Shown piece after piece: positions 36,659 through 49,389 of a stretch of DNA of 64,000 nucleotides (positions are counted from its first letter, which is position 1; each line of letters opens with the position of its first letter). The stretch lies in contig OZ038380.1 of the NCBI GenBank assembly GCA_964036045.1, forward strand, positions 8,703,913-8,767,912, in the 5' to 3' direction. The notes under the pieces were generated by a model. That model worked only from the letters and a program-made list of their open reading frames with translations, had not been told where the DNA came from and did not search any database. This DNA is from Eutreptiella sp. 'Long Island Sound 2002' (Eukaryota; Euglenozoa; Euglenophyceae; Eutreptiales; Eutreptiaceae). Position numbers and translations under genes: made by a program.

Positions 36659-37961
36659 CATGGTGAGGCCCCAGTTTTGTGTGTAATAATGATTCACCAC
36701 AGTCCGATCATGACTTCTGCACAAAGGCTGCATGGCCAAGACCGCGCCAGTTCTGGGGCACAGTGACCACAATGTGGGGCACAAACAGTGAGTGCAGCAT
36801 TGCCGCAAAAAACACATGGTGAGACCCCAGTTTTGTGTGTAATAATGATTTACCACAGTCCAGTCATGACTTCTGCACAAAGGCTGCATGGCCAAGACGG
36901 TGCCAGTTTTGGAGCATTGTGACCACAATGTGGGGCACAAACTGTGAGTGCAGCATTGCCGCAAAAAACACATGCTGAGACCCGAGTTTTGGGTGTAATA
37001 ATGATTTACCACAGTCCAACCATGACTTCTGCACAAAGGCTGCATGGCCAAGACCGAGCCAGTTTTGGGGCACAGTGGCCACAATGTGGGGCACAAACTG
37101 TGAGTGCAGCATTGCCGCAAAAAACATATGGTGAGGCCCCAGTTTTGTGTGCAATAATGATTTACCACAGTCCAATCATGACTTCTGCACAAAGGCTGCA
37201 TGGCCAAGACCGAGCCAGTTGTGGGGCACAGTGACCACAATGTGGGGCACAAACAGTGAGTGCAGCATTGCCGCACAAAACACATGGTGAGACCCCAGTT
37301 TGGTGAGTAATAATGATTTACCACAGTCCAACCATGACTTCTGCACAAAGGCTGCATGGCCAAGACCGAGCCAGTTTTGGGGCACAGTGGCCACACTGTG
37401 GGGCACAAACTGTGAGTGCGGCATTGCCGCAAAAAACACATGGTGAGACCCCAGTTTTGTGTGCAATAATGATTTACCACAGTCCAACCATGACTTCTGC
37501 ACAAAGGCTGCATGGCCAAGACCGAGCCAGTTTTGGGGCACAGTGGCCACAATGTGCGGCACAAACAGTGAGTGCAGCATTGCCGCAAAAAACAAATGGT
37601 TAGACCCCAGTTTGGTGAGTAATAATGATTTACCACAGTCCAACCATGACTTCTGCACAAAGGCTGCATGGCCAAGACCGAGCCAGTTTTGGAGCATTGT
37701 GACCACAATGTGGGGCACAAACTGTGAGTGCAGCATGGCCGCAAAAAAAATATGGTGAGGCCCCAGTTTTGTGTGTAATAATGATTTACCACAGTCCAAT
37801 CATGACTTCTGCACAAAGGCTGCATGGCCAAGACCGAGCCAGTTTTGGAGCATTGTGACCACAATGTGGGGCACAAACTGTGAGTGCAGCATTGCCGCGA
37901 AAAACACATGGTTAGACCCCAGTTTTGTGTGTAATAATGATTTACCACAGTCCAATCATGA

Positions 37962-39567
37962 GTTCTGCACAAAGGCTGCATGGCCAAGACCGAGCCAGTT
38001 TTGGGGCACAGTGGCCACAATGTGGGGCACAAATAGGGAGTGCAGCATTGCCGCAAAAAACACATGGTGAGACCCCTGTTTTGTGTGCAATAATGATTTA
38101 CCACAGTCCAACCACGACTTCTGCACAAAGGCTGCATGGCCAAGACCGAGCCAGTTTTGGAGCATTGTGACCACAATGTGGGGCACAAACTGTGAGTGCA
38201 GCATTGCCGCAAAAAACACATGGTGAGACCCCAGTTTTGTGTGCAATAATGATTTACCACAGTCCAACCATGACTTCTGCACAAAGGCTGCATGGCCAAG
38301 ACCGAGCCAGTTTTGGAGCATTGTGACCACAATGTGGGGCACAAACTGTGAGTGCAGCATTGCCGCGAAAAACACATGGTTAGACCCCAGTTTTGTGTGT
38401 AATAATGATTTACCACAGTCCAATCATGAGTTCTGCACAAAGGCTGCATGGCCAAGACCGAGCCAGTTTTGGGGCACAGTGGCCACAATGTGGGGCAGAA
38501 ACGGGGAGTGCAGCATTGCCGCAAAAAACACATGGTTAGACCCCAGTTTTGTGTGCAATAATGATTTACCACAGTCCAACCATGACTTCTGCACAAAGGC
38601 TGCATGGCCAAGACCGAGCCAGTTTTGGGGCACAGTGGCCACAATGTGGGGCACAAACAGTGAGTGCAGCATTGCCGCAAAAAACACATGGTGAGGCCCC
38701 AGTTTTGTGTGCAATAATGATTTACCACAGTCCAATCATGACTTCTGCACAAAGGCTGCATGGCCAAGACCGAGCCAGTTTTGGGGCACAGTGGCCACAA
38801 TGTGGGGCACAAATAGGGAGTGCAGCATTGCCGCAAAAAACACATGGTGAGACCCCTGTTTTGTGTGCAATAATGATTTACCACAGTCCAACCACGACTT
38901 CTGCACAAAGGCTGCATGGCCAAGACCGAGCCAGTTTTGGAGCATTGTGACCACAATGTGGGGCACAAACTGTGAGTGCAGCATTGCCGCAAAAAACACA
39001 TGGTGAGACCCCAGTTTTGTGTGTAATAATGATTTACCACAGTCCAATCATGACTTCTGCACAAAGGCTGCATGGCCAAGACCGAGCCAGTTTTGGAGCA
39101 TTGTGACCACAATGTGGGGCACAAACTGTGAGTGCAGCATTGCCGCAAAAAACACATGGTGAGGCCCCAGTTTTGTGTGTAATAATGATTTACCACAGTG
39201 CAATCATGAGTTCTGCACAAAGGCTGCATGGCCAAGACCGAGCCAGTTTTGGGGCACAGTGGCCACAATGTGGGGCACAAATGGGGAGTGCAGCATTGCC
39301 GCAAAAAACACATGGTTAGACCCCAGTTTTGTGTGCAATAATGATTTACCACAGTCCAACCATGACTTCTGCACAAAGGCTGCATGGCCAAGACCGAGCC
39401 AGTTTTGGGGCACAGTGGCCACAATGTGGGGCACAAACAGTGAGTGCAGCATTGCCGCAAAAAACACATGGTGAGGCCCCAGTTTTGTGTGCAATAATGA
39501 TTTACCACAGTCCAATCATGACTTCTGCACAAAGGCTGCATGGCCAAGACCGAGCCAGTTTTGGGGC
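37962..39567 (+). repeat. 5-monomer HOR, 780 bp, about two diverged copies
   Basis: Shared variants at an offset of 780 are AAATAGGGAGTGC (38031 and 38811), CCACGACTTCTGC (38112 and 38892), and a GGGGAGTGCAGC variant near 38503 and 39283. Several monomers differ in subtype between copies (for example GCCGCGAAAAACACATGG near 38362 versus GCCGCAAAAAACACATGG near 39142), so this duplication looks older than the perfect one upstream or has been altered by conversion. Confidence 0.82.
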
Positions 39568-40849
39568 GCAGTGGCCACAATGTGGGGCACAAACTGCTAG
39601 TGCCGCATTGCCGCAAAAAACACATGGTGTGACCACAGTTTTGTGTGCAATAATTTGTTACCACAGTCCAACCATGACTTCTGCACAAAGGCTGCATGGC
39701 CAAGACCGAGCCAGTTGTGGGGCACAGTGACCACAATGTGGGGCACAAACAGTGAGTGCAGCATTGCCGCAAAAAACACATGGTGAGACCCCAGTGTTGT
39801 GTGCAATAATGATTTACCACAGTCCAACCATGACTTCCGCACAAAGGCTGCATGGCCAAGACCGAGCCAGTTTTGGGGCATTGTGACCACAATGTGGGGC
39901 ACAAACTGTGAGTGCAGCATTGCCGCAAAAAACACATGGTGAGACCCCAGTCTTGTGTGTAATAATGATTTACCACAGTCCAATCATGACTTCTGCACAA
40001 AGGCTGCATGGCCAAGACCGAGCCAGTTTTGGGGCACAGTGGCCACAATGTGGGGCACAAACTGTGAGTGCAGCATTGCCGCAAAAAACACATGGTGATA
40101 CCCGAGTTTTGTGTGTAATAATGATTTACCACAGTCCAACCATGACCTCTGCACAAAGGCTGCATGGCCAAGACCGAGCCAGTTTTGGGGCACAGTGGCC
40201 ACAATGTGGGGCACAAATAGTGAGTGCAGCATTGCCGCAAAAAACACATGGTGAGACCCCAGTTTGGTGTGCAATAATGATTGACCACAGTCCAATCATG
40301 ACTTCTGCACAAAGGCTGCATGGCCAAGACGGAGCCAATTTTGGGGCACAGTGGCCACAATGTGGGGCACAAACTGTTAGTGCCGCATTGCCGCAAAAAA
40401 CACATGGTGTGACCACAGTTTTGTGTGCAATAATGATTTACCACAGTCCAATCATGACTTGTGCACAAAGGCTGCGTGGCCAAGACCGAGCCAGTTTTGG
40501 AGCATTGTGACCACAATGTGGGGCACAAACAGTGAGTGCAGCATTGCCGCAAATAACACATGGTGAGACCCCAGTTTTGTGTGTAATAATGATTTACCAC
40601 AGTCCAATCATGACTTCTGCACAAAGGCTGCATGGCCAAGACCAAGCCAGTTTTGGAGCACAGTGGCCACAATGTGGGGCACAAACTGTGAGTGCAGCAT
40701 TGCCGCAAAGAACGCATGCTGAGACCCCAGTTTTGTGTGTAAGGATGATTTACCACAGTCCAATCATGACTTCTGCACAAAGGCTGCATGGCCAAGACCG
40801 AGCCAGTTTTGGGGCACAGTGGCCACAATGTGGGGCACAAACTGTTAGT

Positions 40850-43800
40850 GCAGCATTGCCGCAAAAAACACATGGTGTGACCACAGTTTTGTGTGCAATA
40901 ATGATTTACCACAGTCCAACCATGACTTGTGCACAAAGGCTGCATGGCCAAGACCGAGCCAGTTGTGGGGCACAGTGACCACATTGTGGGGCACAAACAG
41001 TGAGTGCAGCATTGCCGCAAAAAACACATGGTGGGACCCCTGTTTTGTGTGCAATAATGATTTACCACAGTCCAATCATGACTTCTGCACAAAGGCTGCA
41101 TGGCCAAGACCGAGCCAGCTTTGGAGCATTGTGACCACAATGTGGGGCACAAACTGTGAGTGCAGCATTGCCGCAAAGAACGCATGCTGAGGCCCCAGTT
41201 TTGTGTGTAATAATGATTTACCACAGTCCAATCATGACTTATGCACAAAAGCTGCATGGCCAAGACCGAGCCAGTTTTGGGGCACAGTGACCACAATGTG
41301 GGGCACAAACTGTGAGTGCAGCATTGCCGCCAAAAACACATGGTGAGGCCCCAGTTTTGTGTGTAATAATGATTTACCACAGTCCAATCATGACTTATGC
41401 ACAAAGGCTGCATGGCCAAGACCGAGCCAGTTTTGGGGCACAGTGGCCACAATGTGGGGCACAAACTGTGAGTGCAGCATTGCCGCAAAAAAAAATATGG
41501 TGAGGCCCCAGTTTTGTGTGCAATAATGATTTACTACAGTCCAATCATGACTTGTGCACAAAGGCTGCATGGCCAAGACCGAGCCAGTTGTGGGGCACAG
41601 TGACCACAATGTGGGGCACAAACAGTGAGTGCAGCATTGCCGCAAAAAACATATGGTTAGAGCCCAGTTTGGTGTGTAATACTGATTTGCCACAGTCCAA
41701 CCATGACTTCTGCACAAAGGCTGCATGGCCAAGACCGACCCAGTTTCGGGGCACAGTGGCCACAATGTGGGGCACAAACAGTGAGTGCAGCATGGCCGCA
41801 AAAAACACATGGTGAGACCCCAGTTTTGTGTGTAATAATGATTTACCACAGTCCAATCATGACTTCTGCACAAAGGCTGCATGGCGAAGCCCGAGCCAGT
41901 TTTGGGTCACAGTGGCCACAATGTGGGACACAAACAGTGAGTGCAGCCTTGCCGCAAAAAAACACATGGTTAGACCCCAGTTTGGTGTGTAATAATGATT
42001 TACCACAGTCCAATCATGACTTCTGCACAAAGGCTGCATGGCCAAGACCGAGCCAGTTTTGGGGCACAGTGGCCACAATGAGGGGCACAAACTGTGAGTG
42101 CAGCATTGCCGCAAAAAACAAATGGTTAGAGCCCAGTTTGGTGTGTAATAATGATTTACCACAGTCCAACCATGACTTCTGCACAAAGGCTGCATGGCCA
42201 AGACCGACCCAGTTTCGGGGCACAGTGGCCACAATGTGGGGCACAAACAGTGAGTGCAGCATTGCCGCAAAAAACACATGGTGAGACCCCAGTTTTGTGT
42301 GTAACAGTGATTTACCACAGTCCAACCATGACTTCTGCACAAAGGCTGCATGGCCAAGACCGAGCCAGTTTTGGGGCACAGTGGCCACAATGAGGGGCAC
42401 AAACTGTGAGCGCAGCAGTGCCGCAAAAAACAAATGGTTAGAGCCCAGTTTGGTGTGTAATAATGATTTACCACAGTCCAACCATGACTTCTGCACAAAG
42501 GCTGCATGGCCAAGACCGACCCAGTTTCGGGGCACAGTGGCCACAATGTGGGGCACAAACAGTGAGTGCAGCATTGCCGCAAAAAACACATGGTGAGACC
42601 CCAGTTTTGTGTGTAATAATGATTTACCACAGTCCAATCATGACTTCTGCACAAAGGCTGCATGGCGAAGCCCGAGCGAGTTTTGGGTCACAGTGGCCAC
42701 AATGTGGGACACAAACAGTGAGTGCAGCCTTGCCGCACAAAAACACATGGTTAGACCCCAGTTTGGTGTGTAATAATGATTTACGACAGTCCAATCATGA
42801 CTTCTGCACAAAGGCTGCATGGCCAAGACCGAGCCAGTTTCGGGGCACAGTGGCCACAATGTGGGCACAAACTGTGAGTGCAGCATTGCCGCAAAAAACA
42901 CATGGTGAGACCCCAGTTTTGTGTGCAATAATGATTTACCACAGTCCAACCATGACTTCTGCACAAAGGCTGCATGGCCAAGACCGAGCCAGTTTTGGGG
43001 CATTGTGACCACAATGTGGGGCACAAGCGGTGAGTGCAGCATTGCCGCAAAAGACACATGGTTAGACCCCGGTTTTGTGTGCAATAATGATTTACCACAG
43101 TCCAACCATGACTTCCTCACAAAGGCTGCATGGCCAAGACCGAGCCAGTTTTGGGGCACAGTGGCCACAATGTGGGGCACACGCAGTGAGTGCAGCATTG
43201 CCGCAAAAAACACATGGTGTGACCACAGTTTTGTGTGCAATAATGATTTACCACAGTCCAACCATGACTTGTGCACAAAGGCTGCATGGCCAAGACCGAG
43301 CCAGTTGTGGGGCACAGTGACCACATTGTGGGGCACAAACAGTGAGTGCAGCATTGCCGCAAAAAACACATGGTGGGACCCCTGTTTTGTGTGCAATAAT
43401 GATTTACCACAGTCCAATCATGACTTCTGCACAAAGGCTGCATGGCCAAGACCGAGCCAGCTTTGGAGCATTGTGACCACAATGTGGGGCACAAACTGTG
43501 AGTGCAGCATTGCCGCAAAGAACGCATGCTGAGACCCCAGTTTTGTGTGTAATAATGATTTACCACAGTCCAATCATGACTTATGCACAAAAGCTGCATG
43601 GCCAAGACCGAGCCAGTTTTGGGGCACAGTGACCACAATGTGGGGCACAAACTGTGAGTGCAGCATTGCCGCAAAAAACACATGGTGAGGCCCCAGTTTT
43701 GTGTGTAATAATGATTTACCACAGTCCAATCATGACTTATGCACAAAGGCTGCATGGCCAAGACCGAGCCAGTTTTGGGGCACAGTGGCCACAATGTGGG

Positions 43801-45533
43801 GCACAAACTGTGAGTGCAGCATTGCCGCAAAAAAAAATATGGTGAGGCCCCAGTTTTGTGTGCAATAATGATTTACTACAGTCCAATCATGACTTGTGCA
43901 CAAAGGCTGCATGGCCAAGACCGAGCCAGTTGTGGGGCACAGTGACCACAATGTGGGGCACAAACAGTGAGTGCAGCATTGCCGCAAAAAACATATGGTT
44001 AGAGCCCAGTGTGGTGTGTAATACTGATTTGCCACAGTCCAACCATGACTTCTGCACAAAGGCTGCATGGCCAAGACCGACCCAGTTTCGGGGCACAGTG
44101 GCCACAATGTGGGGCACAAACAGTGAGTGCAGCATGGCCGCAAAAAACACATGGTGAGACCCCAGTTTTGTGTGTAATAATGATTTACCACAGTCCAATC
44201 ATGACTTCTGCACAAAGGCTGCATGGCGAAGCCCGAGCCAGTTTTGGGTCACAGTGGCCACAATGTGGGACACAAACAGTGAGTGCAGCCTTGCCGCAAA
44301 AAAACACATGGTTAGACCCCAGTTTGGTGTGTAATAATGATTTACCACAGTCCAATCATGACTTCTGCACAAAGGCTGCATGGCCAAGACCGAGCCAGTT
44401 TTGGGGCACAGTGGCCACAATGAGGGGCACAAACTGTGAGTGCAGCATTGCCGCAAAAAACAAATGGTTAGAGCCCAGTTTGGTGTGTAATAATGATTTA
44501 CCACAGTCCAACCATGACTTCTGCACAAAGGCTGCATGGCCAAGACCGACCCAGTTTCGGGGCACAGTGGCCACAATGTGGGGCACAAACAGTGAGTGCA
44601 GCATTGCCGCAAAAAACACATGGTGAGACCCCAGTTTTGTGTGTAACAGTGATTTACCACAGTCCAACCATGACTTCTGCACAAAGGCTGCATGGCCAAG
44701 ACCGAGCCAGTTTTGGGGCACAGTGGCCACAATGAGGGGCACAAACTGTGAGCGCAGCAGTGCCGCAAAAAACAAATGGTTAGAGCCCAGTTTGGTGTGT
44801 AATAATGATTTACCACAGTCCAACCATGACTTCTGCACAAAGGCTGCATGGCCAAGACCGACCCAGTTTCGGGGCACAGTGGCCACAATGTGGGGCACAA
44901 ACAGTGAGTGCAGCATTGCCGCAAAAAACACATGGTGAGACCCCAGTTTTGTGTGTAATAATGATTTACCACAGTCCAATCATGACTTCTGCACAAAGGC
45001 TGCATGGCGAAGCCCGAGCGAGTTTTGGGTCACAGTGGCCACAATGTGGGACACAAACAGTGAGTGCAGCCTTGCCGCACAAAAACACATGGTTAGACCC
45101 CAGTTTGGTGTGTAATAATGATTTACGACAGTCCAATCATGACTTCTGCACAAAGGCTGCATGGCCAAGACCGAGCCAGTTTCGGGGCACAGTGGCCACA
45201 ATGTGGGCACAAACTGTGAGTGCAGCATTGCCGCAAAAAACACATGGTGAGACCCCAGTTTTGTGTGCAATAATGATTTACCACAGTCCAACCATGACTT
45301 CTGCACAAAGGCTGCATGGCCAAGACCGAGCCAGTTTTGGGGCATTGTGACCACAATGTGGGGCACAAGCGGTGAGTGCAGCATTGCCGCAAAAGACACA
45401 TGGTTAGACCCCAGTTTTGTGTGCAATAATGATTTACCACAGTCCAACCATGACTTCCTCACAAAGGCTGCATGGCCAAGACCGAGCCAGTTTTGGGGCA
45501 CAGTGGCCACAATGTGGGGCACACGCAGTGAGT
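40850..45533 (+). repeat. Tandem duplication of a 15-monomer (2342-bp) unit
   Basis: Copies 40850-43191 and 43192-45533 match at an offset of 2342, which is 15 x 156 plus 2. Shared indels include GCAAAAAAAAATATGG, GCCGCACAAAAACACATGG and CACAATGTGGGCACAAAC (one G lost). I noted only a few differences, for example GAGGCCCC/GAGACCCC near 41189/43531, GCCGCC/GCCGCA near 41331/43673, CAGTTTGGTG/CAGTGTGGTG near 41669/44011 and CCCCGG/CCCCAG near 43070/45412. Within each copy a 2-monomer sub-repeat is marked by AAACAAATGGTTAGAGCCC, near 42,117 and 42,429. Confidence 0.93.
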
Positions 45534-45979
45534 GCAGCATTGCCGCAAAAAACACATGGTGAGACCCCAGTCTTGTGTGTAATAATGATTTACCACAGTC
45601 CAACCATGACTTCTGCACAAAGGCTGCATGGCCAAGACCGAGCCAGTTTTGGAGCATTGTGACCACAACGTGGGGCACAAGCAGTGAGTGCAGCATTGCC
45701 GCAAAAGACACATGGTGAGACCCCAGTTTTGTGTGCAATAATGATTTACCACAGTCCAATCATGACTTCTGCACAAAGGCTGCATGGCCAAGACCGAGCC
45801 AGTTTTGGGGCACAGTGGCCACAATGTGGGGCACAAACTGTGAGTGCAGCATTGCCGCAAAAAACACATGGTGAGACCCCAGTTTTGTGTGCAATAATGA
45901 TTTACAACAGTCCAACCATGACTTCTGCACAAAGGCTGCATGGCCAAGACCTAGCCAGTTTTGGAGCATTGTCACCACA

Positions 45980-46650
45980 ATGTGGGGCACAAGCAGTGAG
46001 TGCAGCATTGCCAGGAAAAGCACATGGTGAGACCCCAGTCTTGTGTGTAATAATGATTTACCACAGTCCAACCATGACTTCTGCACAAAGGCTGCATGGC
46101 CAAGACCGAACCAGCTTTGGGGCACAGTGGCCACAATGTGGGGCACAAACAGTGAGTGCAGCATTGCCGCAAAAAACACATGCTGAGACCCCAGTTTTGT
46201 GTGCAATAATGACTCACCACAGTCCAATCATGACTTCTCCACAAAACCTGCATGGCCAAGACCGAGCCAGTTTTGGGGCACAGTGGCCACAATGTGGGGC
46301 ACAAACAGTGAGTGCAGCATTGCCGCAAAAAACACATGGTGAGACCCCAGTTTTGTGTGCAATAATGATTTACGGCAGTCCAACCATGACTTCTGCACAA
46401 AGGCTGCATGGCCAAGACCGAACCAGCTTTGGGGCACAGTGGCCACAATGTGGGGCACAAACAGTGAGTGCAGCATTGCCGCAAAAAACACACGGTGAGA
46501 CCCCAGTTTTGTGTGCAATAATGATTCACCACAGTCCAATCATGACTTCTCCACAAAACCTGCATGGCCAAGACCGAGCCAGTTTTGGGGCACAGTGGCC
46601 ACAATGTGGGGCACAAACAGTGAGTGCAGCATTGCCGCAAAAAACACATG
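45980..46650 (+). repeat. 2-monomer HOR (312 bp), about two copies
   Basis: Both GACCGAACCAGCTTTGG (near 46,106 and 46,418) and CTTCTCCACAAAACCTGC (near 46,233 and 46,545) recur 312 bases apart, alternating between adjacent monomers. Confidence 0.82.
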
Positions 46651-46889
46651 GTGAGACCCCAGTTTTGTGTGCAATAATGATTTACCACAGTCCAACCATG
46701 ACTTCTGCACAAAGGCTGCATGGCCAAGACCGAGCCAGTTTTGGAGCATTGTGACCACAATGTGGGGCACAAACTGTGAGTGCAGCATTGCCGCAAAAAA
46801 CACATGGTGAGACCCCAGTTTTGTGTGTAATAATGATTTACAACAGTCCAACCATGACTTCTGCACAAAGGCTGCATGGCCAAGACCGA

Positions 46890-49260
46890 GCCAGTTTTGG
46901 AGCATTGTGAGCACAATGTGGGGCACAAACTGTGAGTGCAGCATTGCCGCAAAAAACACATGCTGAGACCCCAGTTTTGTGTGCAATAATGATTTACCAC
47001 AGTCCAACCATGACTTCTGCACAAAGGCTGCATGGCCAAGATCGAGCCAGGTTGGGGCACAGTGGCCACAATGTGGGGCACAAACAGTGAGTGCAGCATT
47101 GCCGCAAAAAACACATGGTGAGACCCCAGTTTTGTGTGTAATAATGATTTACCACAGTCCAACCATGACTTCTGCACAAAGGCTGCATGGCCAAGACCGA
47201 GCCAGTTTTGGGGCACAGTGACCACAATGTGGGGCACAAACTGTGAGTGCAGCATTGCCGCAAAAAACGCATGGTGAGACCCCAGTTTTGTGTGCAATAA
47301 TGATTTACCACAGTCCAACCATGACTTCTGCACAAAGGCTGCATGGCCAAGACCGAGCCAGTTTTGGGGCACAGTGGCCACAATGTGGGGCACAAACAGT
47401 GAGTGCAGCATTGCCGCAAAAAACACATGGTGAGACCCCAGTTTTGTGTGCAATAATGATTTACCACAGTCCAACCATGACTTCTGCACAAAGGCTGCAT
47501 GGCCAAGACCGAGCCAGTTTTGGAGCATTGTGACCACAATGTGGGGCACAAACTATGAGTGCAGCATTGCCGCAAAAAACGCATGGTGAGACCCCAGTTT
47601 TGTGTGCAATAATGATTTACCACAGTCCAACCATGACTTCTGCACAAAGGCTGCATGGCCAAGACCGAGCCAGTTTTGGAGCATTGTGAGCACAATGTGG
47701 GGCACAAACTGTGAGTGCAGCATTGCCGCAAAAAACACATGGTGAGACCCCAGTTTTGTGTGCAACAATGATTTACCACAGTCCAATCATGACTTCTGCA
47801 CAAAGGCTGCATGGCCAAGACCGAGCCAGGTTGGGGCACAGTGGCCACAATGTGGGGCACAAACAGTGAGTGCAGCATTGCCGCAAAAAACACATGGTGA
47901 GACCCCAGTTTTGTGTGTAATAATGATTTACCACAGTCCAACCATGACTTCTGCACAAAGGCTGCATGGCCAAGACCGAGCCAGTTTTGGGGCACAGTGA
48001 CCACAATGTGGGGCACAAACAGTGAGTGCAGCATTGCCGCAAAAAACGCATGGTGAGACCCCAGTTTTGTGTGCAATAATGATTAACCACAGTCCAACCA
48101 TGACTTCTGCACAAAGGCTGCATGGCCAAGACCGAGCCAGTTTTGGGGCACAGTGGCCACAATGTGGGGCACAAACAGTGAGTGCAGCATTGCCGCAAAA
48201 AACACATGGTGAGACCCCAGTTTTGTGTGTAATAATGATTTACCACAGTCCAACCATGACTTCTGCACAAAGGCTGCATGGCCAAGACCGAGCCAGTTTT
48301 GGGGCACAGTGACCACAATGTGGGGCACAAACTGTGAGTGCAGCATTGCCGCAAAAAACGCATGGTGAGACCCCAGTTTTGTGTGCAATAATGATTTACC
48401 ACAGTCCAACCATGACTTCTGCACAAAGGCTGCATGGCCAAGACCGAGCCAGTTTTGGGGCACAGTGGCCACAATGTGGGGCACAAACAGTGAGTGCAGC
48501 ATTGCCGCAAAAAACACATGGTGAGACCCCAGTTTTGTGTGCAATAATGATTTACCACAGTCCAACCATGACTTCTGCACAAAGGCTGCATGGCCAAGAC
48601 CGAGCCAGTTTTGGGGCACAGTGACCACAATGTGGGGCACAAACTGTGAGTGCAGCATTGCCGCAAAAAACGCATGGTGAGGCCCCAGTTTTGTGTGCAA
48701 TAATGATTTACCACAGTCCAACCATGACTTCTGCACAAAGGCTGCATGGCCAAGACCGAGCCAGTTTTGGAGCACAGTGGCCACAATGTGGGGCACAAAC
48801 AGTGAGTGCAGCATTGCCGCAAAAAACACATGGTGAGACCCCAGTTTTGTGTGCAATAATGATTTACCACAGTCCAACCATGACTTCTGCACAAAGGCTG
48901 CATGGCCAAGACCGAGCCAGTTTTGGGGCACAGTGACCACAATGTGGGGCACAAACTGTGAGTGCAGCATTGCCGCAAAAAACGCATGGTGAGGCCCCAG
49001 TTTTGTGTGCAATAATGATTTACCACAGTCCAACCATGACTTCTGCACAAAGGCTGCATGGCCAAGACCGAGCCAGTTTTGGGGCACAGTGGCCACAATG
49101 TGGGGCACAAACAGTGAGTGCAGCATTGCCGCAAAAAACGCATGGTGAGACCCCAGTTTTGTGTGTAATAATGATTTACCACAGTCCAATCATGACTTCT
49201 GCACAAAGGCTGCATGGCCAAGACCGAGTCAGTTTTGGGGCACAGTCACCACAATGTGGG
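46890..49260 (+). repeat. 5-monomer (779-bp) duplication grading into a 2-monomer (312-bp) HOR
   Basis: GAGCCAGGTTGGGGCAC, which lacks one base, and ATTGTGAGCACAATGTGG recur at 779 bases (near 47,048/47,828 and 46,904/47,683). From about 48.0 to 49.2 kb the AAAACGCATGGTGAG subtype alternates strictly with AACACATGGTGAG, giving a 312-bp period for about four units. Confidence 0.82.
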
Positions 49261-49389
49261 GCACAAACAGTGAGTGCAGCATTGCCGCAAAAAACGCATG
49301 GTGAGACCCCAGTTTTGTGTGCAATAATGATTTACCACAGTCCAATCATGACTTCTGCACAAAGGCTGCATGGCCAAGACCGAGCCAGT

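Noticed and set aside
35771-41488. A giant minus-strand protein of about 1905 residues with a 52-residue Cys/Trp-rich repeat
   Set aside because: The frame is open only because the satellite monomer is a multiple of three. A second minus frame is equally open, substitutions show no obvious protein-preserving pattern, and nothing resembling gene structure surrounds it.
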